This document shows positions 48,297 through 57,287 of a stretch of 64,000 nt of DNA, piece by piece. Each line of letters opens with the position of its first letter. The first letter of the stretch is position 1. The notes beneath the pieces were generated by a model. The model was not told the DNA's origin. It searched no databases and saw only the letters and a program-made list of their open reading frames with translations. The DNA comes from Elusimicrobiota bacterium (GTDB taxonomy: Bacteria > Elusimicrobiota > Elusimicrobia > FEN-1173). The DNA lies in NCBI GenBank assembly GCA_016788905.1, contig JAEURZ010000009.1:1-64000 (forward strand). The letters run 5' to 3'. Both the position numbers and the translations under genes were made by a program.

Positions 48297-48538
48297 TTTG
48301 GGTCGGGGTGGCGTTGGGGCTCTTGTTTTTTGTCTTTCTCGCCCGCCTGTTTTCGGGGGCGTTTCGGGCGGCGGACCATCCCACTTTTGTGATGGAAAAA
48401 CCCGCGTGGCCGAGGAAATTGGCGCCGGTGGCGGAAGCCCTTGACCGGTGGCGCGAGGAAGGGCGGTTGACCCGTGAGGAGCACGAACGAATGATGAGTT
48501 TCCTCCGGGAAGAGTCCGCACCCGTTCTTCGCCCTTGA
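48293..48538 (+). CDS. Small single-pass membrane protein of unknown function
   Basis: An 81-residue protein with one N-terminal transmembrane helix (about 2-22) and a C-terminal helix ALDRWREEGRLTREEHERMM, which resembles SHOCT-like short domains. It is translationally coupled to glyS (ATGA) and its last codons overlap the -35 of the next promoter. No function is assigned. Confidence 0.6.
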   Translation: MIWVGVALGLLFFVFLARLFSGAFRAADHPTFVMEKPAWPRKLAPVAEALDRWREEGRLTREEHERMMSFLREESAPVLRP

Positions 48539-48563
48539 CAGTCTTGCCTTTTTGGATTATAAA
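48535..48563 (+). promoter_or_regulatory. Sigma70-type promoter of the LysM gene
   Basis: TTGACA (48535-48540) and TATAAA (48558-48563) are separated by 17 bases, close to consensus. The start near 48570 gives a leader of about 85 bases ending in an AGGAGG ribosome-binding site (48644-48649). Confidence 0.8.
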
Positions 48564-48654
48564 GGAACCGCTACCTTAGAGAGGGGATATGTCGTTCCCC
48601 GCCGACCGGCCGGTTTCACGTCCGAAAGTTTATTCGCTTTTCTAGGAGGTCATC

Positions 48655-49725
48655 ATGATGCGTGCATCCTTCCTCGCCCTGCTGTTGGCTGTTACTCCTC
48701 TGGTGTGGGCTGAGGAGACTGTTGAAGAGTGGGATGATTTTTCCGAAACAGAAACAGCGGATGTTCTTTCCGCTGGCGCCATCGAGCCGTCAGGGGGAAG
48801 TTCGACGGTCGTCCCCGTCGATGCGGTTCCCCCCGCGGGATCTTCTACCACGGTGAAGGCTGTTGTCCCTGTCCCCGGTGCCGGAACTCACGTCACCCCC
48901 GTTGTCTCCCCCCCATCCCCTGAACCCGATTCCGCCGGTTTAACCTTTCACCGCGTGGTTAAAGGGGACACCTTGTGGGATCTGGCCGGGTCTTATCTGA
49001 ACAACGCGTTCCTGTGGCCCAAAATTTTTGAAGCCAATAAAAAAATTATTAAAGATCCCCATTGGATATATCCCGACCAAGAATTTTTGATTCCTTCTGT
49101 GGTGGCGGCGGCCAAGATGGATCTTCCTCCCGCTCCTTCTTCGGTAGAGGAAGCGATGGATTATGTTGAAGAAGTTGTTCCCGAAGAGGTGGTGGGCGCT
49201 TCTGAACCCGAGGTCGTCACGGTCCCTGTGGTGACGGAAGAGGCGGGAGGTGCCGTTGAGCCCTCAGCGCCCGTTGCTGTTGACACACTTGTGGATGAGG
49301 GATTTCAAGAAGATGGTGCTTTCGCAAAGGATGAACGGGAAGCCATCAAGAAACGTTCGCAAGCGGTCCCTGGAGCTGGGTTCATGGGTGGGGTCGCGGA
49401 CACGTTCTTGGCGGACGAAAATTGGGAGTATGACGGTTACGTGTTACGGGACCGGGATCAGCGGATGATGATCTCCCAGGGGGACGTGGTGTATCTCAAT
49501 ATCGGCGCGGCCGCTGGGGTCAAAGAAAAAATGATGGCCCACGTCTATCGCGTGGGAAAGAAAGTCCGCGATCCTTACTTAAAAAAGAAAACCGTCCGGA
49601 TGATTAAGCGTGTGGGAACCGTTATGGTGACCGGCCAGGTGAATGAGGAAGGATGTACCGCGGTTGTGACGAACAGTCTTGAGCCTATTCGCGTTGGGGA
49701 CATCGTTAAATTTGTCGCCCGATAA
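48655..49725 (+). CDS. Exported LysM-domain protein
   Basis: A 356-residue secreted protein. A signal peptide (residues 1-20, SFLALLLAVTPLVWA) precedes an acidic, proline/valine-rich linker, then one LysM domain (about 97-148; HRVVKGDTLWDLAGSYL, WPKIFEANKKIIKDP, YPDQEFLIP) that should bind peptidoglycan. A second acidic linker leads to a C-terminal beta domain (GDVVYLNIGAAAGV, KRVGTVMVTGQV, IRVGDIVKFVAR). LysM-TPR-dprA-topA neighbourhoods are known in other Gram-negatives. ATG 48655 or 48658 both fit the AGGAGG site. Confidence 0.85.
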   Translation: MMRASFLALLLAVTPLVWAEETVEEWDDFSETETADVLSAGAIEPSGGSSTVVPVDAVPPAGSSTTVKAVVPVPGAGTHVTPVVSPPSPEPDSAGLTFHRVVKGDTLWDLAGSYLNNAFLWPKIFEANKKIIKDPHWIYPDQEFLIPSVVAAAKMDLPPAPSSVEEAMDYVEEVVPEEVVGASEPEVVTVPVVTEEAGGAVEPSAPVAVDTLVDEGFQEDGAFAKDEREAIKKRSQAVPGAGFMGGVADTFLADENWEYDGYVLRDRDQRMMISQGDVVYLNIGAAAGVKEKMMAHVYRVGKKVRDPYLKKKTVRMIKRVGTVMVTGQVNEEGCTAVVTNSLEPIRVGDIVKFVAR

Positions 49726-49731
49726 GACCTC

Positions 49732-50115
49732 ATGAGACGTGGGTTTCTTGTTTTTATCCTTTTCTTTGGGTCGTTGTTCTATGGATGGGACCAGGGTGTT
49801 TCTCGTGGGGGAGTGGGGCGGTACATAGAGAGGAATCCTTCTTTTTATGGGGGGGAACGGATTCTTTACATTCTGGGAAGTTTCCATGAGATCTGGAATC
49901 AGAACCAACAAGCGCTGGAAATGTATGCGCGGATTCGAAAGGTCTACCCGGACTCTCGGTGGAGCGACGAAGCGCAGTTTGGTGTCGCGTCTTCCTATGA
50001 ACGCTTGAAAGATAGAAAAAAAGCGCTTGAAGAGTTTGAGAACTATATGAAAGAGTTCCCCAATGGAAGGTTTCATGCGTCGGTTTCGAAAAACATTTCT
50101 CTATTAAAACAATAG
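49732..50115 (+). CDS. Small exported TPR protein (YfiO/YbgF-like)
   Basis: A 127-residue protein. A short hydrophobic N-terminus (FLVFILFFGSLFYG) may be a signal peptide or anchor, without a lipobox. Two tetratricopeptide-like repeats follow (ALEMYARIRKVYPDSRWSDEAQFGVASSYERL, KKALEEFENYMKEFPNGRF), as in YbgF/YfiO envelope scaffolds. It starts 6 bases after the LysM gene, so the two are likely partners at the cell envelope. Confidence 0.72.
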   Translation: MRRGFLVFILFFGSLFYGWDQGVSRGGVGRYIERNPSFYGGERILYILGSFHEIWNQNQQALEMYARIRKVYPDSRWSDEAQFGVASSYERLKDRKKALEEFENYMKEFPNGRFHASVSKNISLLKQ

Positions 50116-50182
50116 TGACGGGTGGTGTGGGGGGCTTTCGAAAACCCTGCTTCCTTGTCCACCGGTTCCTCCTGATACCCCC

Positions 50183-51367
50183 ATGAATTTTCCGACACAA
50201 GAGAAAGAGGCTCGACACCTTTTGAACCTGGTTGAGCCGTTGGGGCCGGTTCGATTTGCCCGACTTCTGGAACGGTTCGGGTCCATTCTTGAGGCTCTTC
50301 ATTCAGGACCCGCGGGCTGGGCGTCGATCGAGGGATTTGGCGAGAAGGCCAGCGATTTTTATCGGAAAGCGGAAGAGGCGATCCCCCTTCTTAAAATAGA
50401 AACGGATGAAATCGTTCGTTTAAAGGCGCGGGTCCTGTGCGCTTTGGATGAGGAATATCCCGAAGGGTTTCGACGGTTGCGGGACGCCCCGCCTCTCCTC
50501 TATGTGTGGGGGAAGCTTCTTCCCGTGGACGATTTGGGCATCGCGCTGGTGGGGTCGCGACGTCCAACGCCCTATGGCACGGCGGCGGCGGAACGCTTGG
50601 CCCGGGAGTTCGCCCAGGCCGGGGTCACGGTGGTCAGCGGTTTGGCTCGCGGGATTGATGGTGCCGCCCATGGGGCGGCTCTCGCAGGGGGCGGTCGAAC
50701 GGTCGGTATTTTGGGAAGCGGGCTCAATCGGTTTTACCCGCTTGAACATCGGAAACTCGCCGATCGCGTGGCGGAGAATGGGGCCGTGGTGACAGAGTTT
50801 CCTTTAACCGCGGGACCCGAGGCCAACCATTTTCCCCGTCGGAACCGATTGATTGCCGCCTTGTCGGTGGGTGTGGTGGTGGTGGAAGCGTTGGAACGAA
50901 GTGGGGCTCTGATTACGGCGGGCCTTGCCGCGGATCAGGGGCGAGATGTGTTTGCTGTTCCGGGGTCGATTTTTTCACCCTTCAGTCGTGGGCCCCATCG
51001 CCTGATTAAACAGGGGGCTAAGCCTGTGGAGAGCGCCCAGGACGTTTTGGAAGAGATGGATATTTTTCGGGATGTCTCCAGAAAAGAACCCGTATCTTCC
51101 CGATCCCTAGGCGAATCCGCGCGGGAGACCCTTTCCCCGGCTGGAAGAAAATTGCTGGATGTTCTCACTCTGGATCCGACCGGGATTGACGGGTTGGCCC
51201 GTTCCGCGGGGTTGTCCGCTGCCGAGGCCACACGGGAACTGTTGGTGTTGGAATTGGCTGGTTGGGCCCGGGCCCGTCCGGGAAAAAACTACGTGGCCAC
51301 TGAATTGTCGATGATGTCGGACCGATCAAAAAAGGAACCCCATGGCGAAATCACTGCTCATCGTTGA
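50183..51367 (+). CDS. dprA: DNA-processing protein DprA
   Basis: DprA protects incoming single-stranded DNA and loads RecA during transformation. The 394-residue protein has an N-terminal helix-hairpin region, the Rossmann DprA core (LVGSRRPTPYGTAAAERLAREF, VSGLARGIDGAAHGAAL, GILGSGLNRFYPLEHRKLA, FPRRNRLIAALS) and a C-terminal winged-helix (LDPTGIDGLARSAGLSAAEATREL). Its last 26 bases overlap topA in another frame. The pilin genes nearby would suit a DNA-uptake role, but this is inference. Confidence 0.94.
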   Translation: MNFPTQEKEARHLLNLVEPLGPVRFARLLERFGSILEALHSGPAGWASIEGFGEKASDFYRKAEEAIPLLKIETDEIVRLKARVLCALDEEYPEGFRRLRDAPPLLYVWGKLLPVDDLGIALVGSRRPTPYGTAAAERLAREFAQAGVTVVSGLARGIDGAAHGAALAGGGRTVGILGSGLNRFYPLEHRKLADRVAENGAVVTEFPLTAGPEANHFPRRNRLIAALSVGVVVVEALERSGALITAGLAADQGRDVFAVPGSIFSPFSRGPHRLIKQGAKPVESAQDVLEEMDIFRDVSRKEPVSSRSLGESARETLSPAGRKLLDVLTLDPTGIDGLARSAGLSAAEATRELLVLELAGWARARPGKNYVATELSMMSDRSKKEPHGEITAHR

Positions 51368-53525
51368 GTCCCCCACTAAAGAAAGGACCATTGGTCCTAT
51401 GTTGGGAAAAGATTTTGTGGTTCGGAGCTCTTACGGCCATATCCGAGATTTGCCCAAAAAGGGTTTGGGTGTGGACGTGGAGAAAGGGTTTGAGCCCAGC
51501 TACACTATTTTGCCGCGGGCTAAGAAGATTCTGACGGAACTTAAACGGTTGGCGGAAAAGGCGGACCGGGTTTTCCTGGCCACCGACTTTGATCGGGAGG
51601 GGGAAGCCATTGCCTGGCATTTAAGCAAAGCGCTTAAACTGTCCAAAGCCAAATCCAAACGGATCACCTTTCATGAAATTACCCGGGAGGCCATCCGTGA
51701 CGCGGTGGCCCATCCTCGGGACATCGATGAATCCCTCGTGGACGCCCAAGTGGCGCGGCGGGTGCTGGACCGTCTGGTGGGATACCGTTTGTCTCCCCTT
51801 TTGTGGGATAAAATTCGGCCAGGGTTGTCCGCGGGGCGGGTTCAATCCGTGGCCGTGCGCCTGATTTGCGCCCGGGAAGAAGAAATCGAAAAGTTTAAGG
51901 CGGAAGAGTATTGGACGTTGTCCGCGCTCCTTGAGAAATCCAAACAGCCGTTTACGGCGGGCCTTTACGCCAAGGGCGAAACGAAATTCACGAAATTTTC
52001 ATTTCGGCAGAAGGGTTCCGTGGACGAGGTTTTGGCCGGCCTGGAGGGGGCGACTTATCGGGTGGTGTCCGTGGAACCAAAAGAACGACGTCGGTCACCA
52101 TCGGCCCCTTTTACCACCGCTTCGCTCCAGCAAGATTCGTCCCGGCGCCTCCATTATTCCGCTTCCCGCACCATGGTCGTTGCTCAGCAATTGTATGAAG
52201 GGATTGAAGTGGAAGCTGGCGAAGGGCCCGTGGGGCTTATTACGTATATGCGAACGGATTCTGTTCAAGTGGCGAAAGTGGCCCAGACCGAGGCCGCCGC
52301 CTTTATCAAGAAAACATTTGGGAAAGACCACCTCCCGGCCAAACCGCGGGTCTACAAAACCAAAAGCAAGGGAGCCCAGGAGGCGCACGAAGCCATTCGT
52401 CCCACACAACCTTCCCGTTCCCCTGAATCGATTCGTGCATTTCTCGAACCAGACCAATTCAAGATGTACGAACTGATTTGGCGTCGGTTCATGGCGAGCC
52501 AAATGGCGGACGCTTTGTTTGACACGGTGACGGCCGATATCTCCGCGAAGGAATACTTTTTTAGGGCGGCGGGACACACCCTGAAGTTTGCCGGCTACTT
52601 GGCGGCTTACGGCGAAGTGGCCGATGAGGACACCAAAAAGGAAGGAGACGAACCCTCCTCAACGCTCCCCCCCTTAAAGGCGGGCGATGTGGTGACGCTG
52701 AAGGAGCTCCGTCCCGAACAACATTTTACCGAACCTCCCCCCCGGTTTAACGAGGCGAGTTTGGTGAAAGTATTGGAAGAACACGGCATCGGGCGGCCGT
52801 CCACTTACGCGCCGATCATGCACACCATTGTGGACCGAGGCTATGTTCGGTTGGAGGAACGCCGATTCTATCCTTCCCAGTTGGGACGGGTGGTGGACAG
52901 CCAGCTGCTCGTCCATTTCCCGGAAATAGTGAGCGTCGATTTTACCGCCAAACTGGAAGGTCGCCTGGATGGAATCGCCGCGGCCAAGGCCCACTGGGTT
53001 GATGTTTTAAAAGATTTTTACACGCCGTTTGAAGCGGGAATACAGAAAGCCGGAACCGGCATGGAAAAAATTGACATCAAGCCCGAGGCTTCGGAAGAAA
53101 AATGTCCGAAGTGTGAGGCCCCCATGGGGATCCGGGAAAACCGCAGCGGGCGTTATCTGGCCTGCAGTCGCTATCCCGAATGTAAGAGCACCATGCCGGT
53201 GGACCGGAACGGGAAAAAAGTTGTTCCGGAAGAGACGTCAGAAGTTTGCCCGAACTGTCAAAAGCCCATGGTGATTCGTATCGGGCGTGGGTTTGGGCGA
53301 CGGCCCACCCGATATCTGGCCTGTACGGGATATCCCACGTGTAAGACGACTTTTTCCATCGATAAAGAGGGAAATAAAATTGTCCGTCCCAAACCCGAAC
53401 CCACAGAGGAAAAGTGTGGCAAGTGCGGAAAAATGATGTGGAAACGGGTTGGAAAGCGGGGGCCCTTTTTGGCGTGCTCCGGGTTTCCCAAATGCCGAAA
53501 CATCAAACCGATCCCCGCGGCTTAA
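51342..53525 (+). CDS. topA: DNA topoisomerase I
   Basis: Type IA enzyme that relaxes negative supercoils. The 727 residues contain the N-terminal Toprim (SLLIVESPTKERTIG, FLATDFDREGEAIAWHL), the catalytic Y302 in LITYMRTDS and three C-terminal zinc ribbons, each with CxxC pairs (CPKCEAPM with CSRYPEC, CPNCQKPM with CTGYPTC, CGKCGKMM with CSGFPKC). The start lies within dprA, 26 bases before its stop. Confidence 0.97.
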   Translation: MAKSLLIVESPTKERTIGPMLGKDFVVRSSYGHIRDLPKKGLGVDVEKGFEPSYTILPRAKKILTELKRLAEKADRVFLATDFDREGEAIAWHLSKALKLSKAKSKRITFHEITREAIRDAVAHPRDIDESLVDAQVARRVLDRLVGYRLSPLLWDKIRPGLSAGRVQSVAVRLICAREEEIEKFKAEEYWTLSALLEKSKQPFTAGLYAKGETKFTKFSFRQKGSVDEVLAGLEGATYRVVSVEPKERRRSPSAPFTTASLQQDSSRRLHYSASRTMVVAQQLYEGIEVEAGEGPVGLITYMRTDSVQVAKVAQTEAAAFIKKTFGKDHLPAKPRVYKTKSKGAQEAHEAIRPTQPSRSPESIRAFLEPDQFKMYELIWRRFMASQMADALFDTVTADISAKEYFFRAAGHTLKFAGYLAAYGEVADEDTKKEGDEPSSTLPPLKAGDVVTLKELRPEQHFTEPPPRFNEASLVKVLEEHGIGRPSTYAPIMHTIVDRGYVRLEERRFYPSQLGRVVDSQLLVHFPEIVSVDFTAKLEGRLDGIAAAKAHWVDVLKDFYTPFEAGIQKAGTGMEKIDIKPEASEEKCPKCEAPMGIRENRSGRYLACSRYPECKSTMPVDRNGKKVVPEETSEVCPNCQKPMVIRIGRGFGRRPTRYLACTGYPTCKTTFSIDKEGNKIVRPKPEPTEEKCGKCGKMMWKRVGKRGPFLACSGFPKCRNIKPIPAA

Positions 53526-53581
53526 GCGGGACCGCTGGGTGAGCCTTTTCGTTTTAGGGATGGGGTTTCGGGCCAACACCC

Positions 53582-54535
53582 GTGCCCGCGGGAACCCGTT
53601 TCAAAAGCGATTTTATTGTGGAAATTGACGACGCCCTCGATCGATTCTGGATTTTTTTAAGGGGAGAACGAAACCTATCCCCGGCCACCCGCCGCGCTTA
53701 TCAATCGGATTTACTGCCCTTCGCCTCCTACTGGCAATCGGAGCAAAAAGGGGTGGCGATTGAAACGGCGGATCGGTCCTCTCTTCGGCCCTACTTGGCA
53801 CGACTCGGTGAACGGGGCTGGCGCCGCGCAACCCTTTTGCGAAAATACGAATCCCTGTGGTCCTTCTTTCGGTTTCTGACACGGAAGGGGATTGTTCCGC
53901 GTAATCCAACGGACGGTATTTCCCGACCCAAACCGGAGCGTCGTGTTCCTTTGTTCCTCAATGAAGGGGATGTGGCGCGACTTCTGACACCTCGAGACCC
54001 TGGTTCAAGGCGGGGGGGGGCGCTCCGTTCCGCCCGGGACGCCGCGATCGTCGAACTCTTTTATTCCGCGGGGTTACGTGTGGAAGAAATGGTGACATTG
54101 CCCGTTGGGGCCCTCGATCCCTGGGAAGGGGCGGTACGGGTTTTCGGCAAGGGATCCCGGGAACGTGTGGCACCAGTCGGGGAAGCGGCCTTGGAGCGCA
54201 TTCGAGCTTACCTGGGTCTTCGCGGGATTACTTTTTTTTCAGGGGGAAGTGAGGGCGCGACACGTCCTCTGTTCGCCGGGTCCTCGGACCGCCCGTTGAA
54301 CGTTCGGACGATGCGGCGGGTGGTGGAACAAGCGGGTCGGGCGGCGGGGTTAACAAAGGCTTACCCCCACCTCCTGCGTCATTCTTTCGCCACGCACCTG
54401 TTGAACCGGGGATGCGACCTTCGCTCGGTTCAAGAAATGTTGGGCCACAAAAATCTTTCCACCACTCAAATTTACACCCACGTCACCACCGAACGGTTGC
54501 GCCAGGTGTATGACAAAGCCCACCCGCGCGCGTGA
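53582..54535 (+). CDS. xerC: Tyrosine recombinase, XerC/XerD type
   Basis: A 317-residue tyrosine recombinase of the type that resolves chromosome dimers at dif. The N-terminal SAM-like core-binding domain (LRGERNLSPATRRAYQSDL) is followed by the catalytic domain: the arginine in SAGLRVEEMV, lysine in FGKGSRERV, HLLRHSFATHLL, the histidine in LGHKNLSTTQ and Y298 in IYTHV. The GTG start has no strong ribosome-binding site and lies 56 bases after topA. Placement after topA is a common housekeeping position, so it is not a phage integrase. No dif site was recognised. Confidence 0.9.
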   Translation: MPAGTRFKSDFIVEIDDALDRFWIFLRGERNLSPATRRAYQSDLLPFASYWQSEQKGVAIETADRSSLRPYLARLGERGWRRATLLRKYESLWSFFRFLTRKGIVPRNPTDGISRPKPERRVPLFLNEGDVARLLTPRDPGSRRGGALRSARDAAIVELFYSAGLRVEEMVTLPVGALDPWEGAVRVFGKGSRERVAPVGEAALERIRAYLGLRGITFFSGGSEGATRPLFAGSSDRPLNVRTMRRVVEQAGRAAGLTKAYPHLLRHSFATHLLNRGCDLRSVQEMLGHKNLSTTQIYTHVTTERLRQVYDKAHPRA

Positions 54536-55614
54536 CACTTTCCGTGAGTGAAGACCCCGTCCTTCCCGACAAAATCCAGCTCTTGATGGAAGAAGCTTCC
54601 TGCGATCGTGCGGAGGCGGAGTTGGCCATGTCCTTGGTGGGCTACGACCTTGAAAAAGCGATTCGGACCATTGGGACGCTGCTTCGTCACATTGTGGTCG
54701 TGAAAGGAAAATTTCTGGAGGTCAGTCAGAATCTTCACGGGCTCCTTCTTTTGATTGCGGATACACGCCGCGAACATTTTATTCGAGCTCGGGCCGTGGT
54801 GTCCTACAACCCAGCGTTGTTTGAGACGGGATTGACCCCCCATTGGTATGATTTTGAGAGAAGCATTTACGCGGCCCGTTTGGGAGAGGGCACTCTCCAA
54901 CACGTGAGTCAAGATCTGGAGCGTTCCTATATTGAGCGACTGGAAACCCGCCGAGACGATTTTTTTTCAGCACTAAAATCGCCGGAGAAACGGGACCTTC
55001 CCGCCGTTCTGAATGACGGGTTTTCCGCGTCTTTCCCTCGGGGTGTGCAGTCCGAGTTTAGGCCGGAAGTGATCGATTGGAACCAATTTCGTCGCTTCCC
55101 CATCAAAGGGGAGGACCGTGGTTCCCTGGGGGCATCTCCCCCCCGAGGAAGTGGGGCTGGTTTTTCAAAGGGGGGGGGCTCCCCATCCGAAATGGCTCAT
55201 GATGAAAAGGGGAAAGGGCACGACCCTCTCTCCTGGAGTGAACCTCCCTTGGAGAACCGGCTCCATGGGGCTGGTGAAACGCTTCGCATTGAGATGGAGC
55301 TGGTGGGGGATCCGAACGGTCCCTTGGCGAGCGAGGTTCGTGAAGGGGATCGAATCACGGTGATGCTGTCGGACGGTCGGGACATTGCCCATTACATCGC
55401 CAAACTTTTTGGGGCCATGAACGAAAAGGGTCCTCGCCCTATTGACGCTCCCGTGGAAACCATTCAACGGGAAAAAGGGCGCGTCCGATTTTATGTGAGA
55501 CTCTCCGCAGGGATTCTGGGGTTGGCGGAAGTCCCCGAGACCACCCCGATCCGTGTTTCGCCACGAGAAGAGGAAAGCTGGTGGCGCCGTTTCTTAGGAA
55601 AATCTTCCTCCTAA
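54532..55614 (+). CDS. Unrecognised protein with UBA-like N-terminus
   Basis: A 360-residue protein I do not recognise. Residues about 10-48 (IQLLMEEASCDRAEAELAMS, GYDLEKAIRTI) look like a UBA/EF-Ts-like helical fold. A conserved-looking region follows (ARAVVSYNPALFETGL, YDFERSIYAARLGEGTLQH), then a low-complexity glycine/serine-rich linker (about 200-235), and a C-terminal domain with ITVMLSDGRDIAHYIAKLF and IRVSPREEESWW. GTG 54532 overlaps the recombinase stop (GTGA). It precedes the dcw promoter. The lack of a signal peptide suggests the cytoplasm. Confidence 0.55.
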   Translation: MTLSVSEDPVLPDKIQLLMEEASCDRAEAELAMSLVGYDLEKAIRTIGTLLRHIVVVKGKFLEVSQNLHGLLLLIADTRREHFIRARAVVSYNPALFETGLTPHWYDFERSIYAARLGEGTLQHVSQDLERSYIERLETRRDDFFSALKSPEKRDLPAVLNDGFSASFPRGVQSEFRPEVIDWNQFRRFPIKGEDRGSLGASPPRGSGAGFSKGGGSPSEMAHDEKGKGHDPLSWSEPPLENRLHGAGETLRIEMELVGDPNGPLASEVREGDRITVMLSDGRDIAHYIAKLFGAMNEKGPRPIDAPVETIQREKGRVRFYVRLSAGILGLAEVPETTPIRVSPREEESWWRRFLGKSSS

Positions 55615-55689
55615 TCCTTCCGCCACGGTTCCAGTTCTTCGCGTTTCCTCTGTCCCTCTGATTGTAATTTTCCCGCCCCCAAAAAAACC

Positions 55690-55718
55690 TTGACAAAGAG
55701 TGCGGCCTTCACTATTCT
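55690..55718 (+). promoter_or_regulatory. Promoter of the dcw cluster
   Basis: TTGACA (55690-55695) and TATTCT (55713-55718) are 17 bases apart. Transcription should start near 55725, exactly where the GTGG repeat array begins. Confidence 0.6.
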
Positions 55719-55724
55719 TTGAGA

Positions 55725-55771
55725 GTGGTGGTATGAAGTGGTGAATTGTGGTAAATTCTGTGGATAAGTGG
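55725..55771 (+). promoter_or_regulatory. Likely MraZ operator: GTGG array with 10-bp period
   Basis: GTGG occurs at 55725, 55728, 55738, 55748, 55760 and 55768, with mostly 10-base spacing, just after the promoter and before the mraZ start. MraZ is known to bind direct repeats of GTG/TGGG-type boxes at 10-base intervals upstream of its own gene in E. coli and Mycoplasma. Binding here would give autorepression of the cluster. Confidence 0.55.
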
Positions 55772-55775
55772 GGAG

Positions 55776-56207
55776 ATGCCTTTGTTTCTGAGCGGCGAAC
55801 ACCGTCATGGATTGGACGACAAACGCCGCTTAGCGCTTCCGGCCCGGCTTCGCCAGAACGTACGGCGGTTTGTTCTGGCCCGGGGGTTGGAAGGGTGTTT
55901 GTCTCTCTACACGGAGGCCGAATGGAAGAAGTTGCTTGCGAAACTCGAAGCGTTGCCCGTCGCGAACAAGGTTCACGCGCGCGCGTTCAAGCGTCTTTTG
56001 ATTTCCGGAGCGATCTCGTCGGACGTGGATGGGCAGGGGCGCCTCTTGGTCCCCGAATCCTTAGGGCGTTACGCCGGTATTCGAAAGGATGTCACCGTGG
56101 TCGGCATGGAGAACCGGATCGAACTCTGGTCTTCGGACCGTTGGGAGCGCTATAAGAAACGGGCGGAAAAGAGCGCGGCCCTCCTCGCCTCCGAAATTGA
56201 TTTGTAA
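55776..56207 (+). CDS. mraZ: Transcriptional regulator MraZ
   Basis: A 143-residue protein with two SpoVT/AbrB-like beta folds, as expected: SGEHRHGLDDKRRLALPARLRQ, then SGAISSDVDGQGRLLVPESLGRYAG and a closing KDVTVVGMENRIELWSSDRW. MraZ controls the division and cell-wall cluster and binds repeats in its own upstream region. Start ATG 55776 lies just past the repeat array. rsmH follows 10 bases later. Confidence 0.95.
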   Translation: MPLFLSGEHRHGLDDKRRLALPARLRQNVRRFVLARGLEGCLSLYTEAEWKKLLAKLEALPVANKVHARAFKRLLISGAISSDVDGQGRLLVPESLGRYAGIRKDVTVVGMENRIELWSSDRWERYKKRAEKSAALLASEIDL

Positions 56208-56217
56208 GGAAACGGGG

Positions 56218-57156
56218 GTGTCTGGGGAGGAAAGCGGAGGCCATCGTTCTGTCCTATTAACGGAATGTTTGGCGGGATTGAAACTTCAGCCCGGTGGCCA
56301 CTACGTGGATGTGACCGTGGGGTTGGGGGGGCACGCGGAAGCGGTATTAAATGCCTTGGGACCTCAGGGGCGAATGACGGTTTTGGATCAGGACCCCACT
56401 TCCTTGACGTTTTCCAGGGAACGGTTGGCTGGATTTGGGGATCGGGTCCGGTTTGTGGCGGGAAATTTTGAACGGTTTGACGAGCGGGCGGAGTTAGCCG
56501 TGGGGTCCGTTGATGGAATTTTAGCGGATTTAGGTGTTTCTTCTCCCCAATTGGATCGGGCCGAACGGGGATTCAGTCTCATGCGGTCTGGCCCATTAGA
56601 CATGAGGATGAACCCGACAGAGGGTTTGACGGCGCGCCAGATGTTGGAACGGGCCACGGAAGAAGAAGTGGAAGAATGGTTGAGAGCGGCGGGCGAAGAA
56701 CGTTTCGCTCGGAAATTGGCCCGGCGTTTGGTGGATGTGGCCCCGCGCTTGATCACGACAGAAGATTTGGCTTCAGCGGTGGCCCGCTGGGTGCCGCGGC
56801 GGGGAAAGACCCACCCGGCCACCCGCGTGTTTATGGCGTTACGGATGGCGGTCAATCGGGAAGGGGCCTGTCTGAGCGAATTTTTGAAGAGAGCCCCCGC
56901 CGTTCTAAAATATGGTGGGCGGTTGGTCGTGGTCACCTTTCATTCGGGTGAAGACCGGGCCGTCAAGTGGTTTGGACGGCGCGCGGCGGCGGAAGGCGTT
57001 CTCCGCATTGTGACCAAAAAACCATTGGAACCCACGGAAGAAGAACAGCGGTTAAATCCGCGAAGCCGAAGCGCTAAGTTGAGGGTGTTTGAAAAAATAG
57101 GATCTTCGCCCGGATCCGACGAGGGGCGTTCGGCGGAAAAAGACCTTTCCTTTTGA
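56218..57156 (+). CDS. rsmH: 16S rRNA (cytosine-1402 N4) methyltransferase RsmH
   Basis: RsmH methylates C1402 of 16S rRNA. The 312-residue protein has GGHYVDVTVGLGGHAEAVL, TVLDQDPTSL, LADLGVSSPQLDRAERGFS and the C-terminal VVTFHSGEDRAVKWF. The start is GTG 56218 with AAGGA 7 bases upstream; a longer frame overlapping mraZ was rejected. Second gene of the dcw cluster in the standard order. Confidence 0.95.
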   Translation: MSGEESGGHRSVLLTECLAGLKLQPGGHYVDVTVGLGGHAEAVLNALGPQGRMTVLDQDPTSLTFSRERLAGFGDRVRFVAGNFERFDERAELAVGSVDGILADLGVSSPQLDRAERGFSLMRSGPLDMRMNPTEGLTARQMLERATEEEVEEWLRAAGEERFARKLARRLVDVAPRLITTEDLASAVARWVPRRGKTHPATRVFMALRMAVNREGACLSEFLKRAPAVLKYGGRLVVVTFHSGEDRAVKWFGRRAAAEGVLRIVTKKPLEPTEEEQRLNPRSRSAKLRVFEKIGSSPGSDEGRSAEKDLSF

Positions 57157-57287
57157 GGCCGGCTGTCTCGCTCGGCGGGATCTCCGGTCTCCTTGACATC
57201 ACGAATGACAGAACCCGGGAGGGACGAGAGGGGGATAGCCCTTTCTCTTTCCCTCCCGGAACTTTTTTGACGGTCCGGAGGAAACTC

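Noticed and set aside
53582-54535. Phage or island integrase
   Set aside because: It lies in a housekeeping topA neighbourhood with no attachment-site repeats, tRNA junction or phage genes, and looks like XerC/XerD.
56089-56217. Longer rsmH start overlapping mraZ
   Set aside because: The extension is mraZ sequence in another frame and GTG 56218 has a good ribosome-binding site and the normal family N-terminus.
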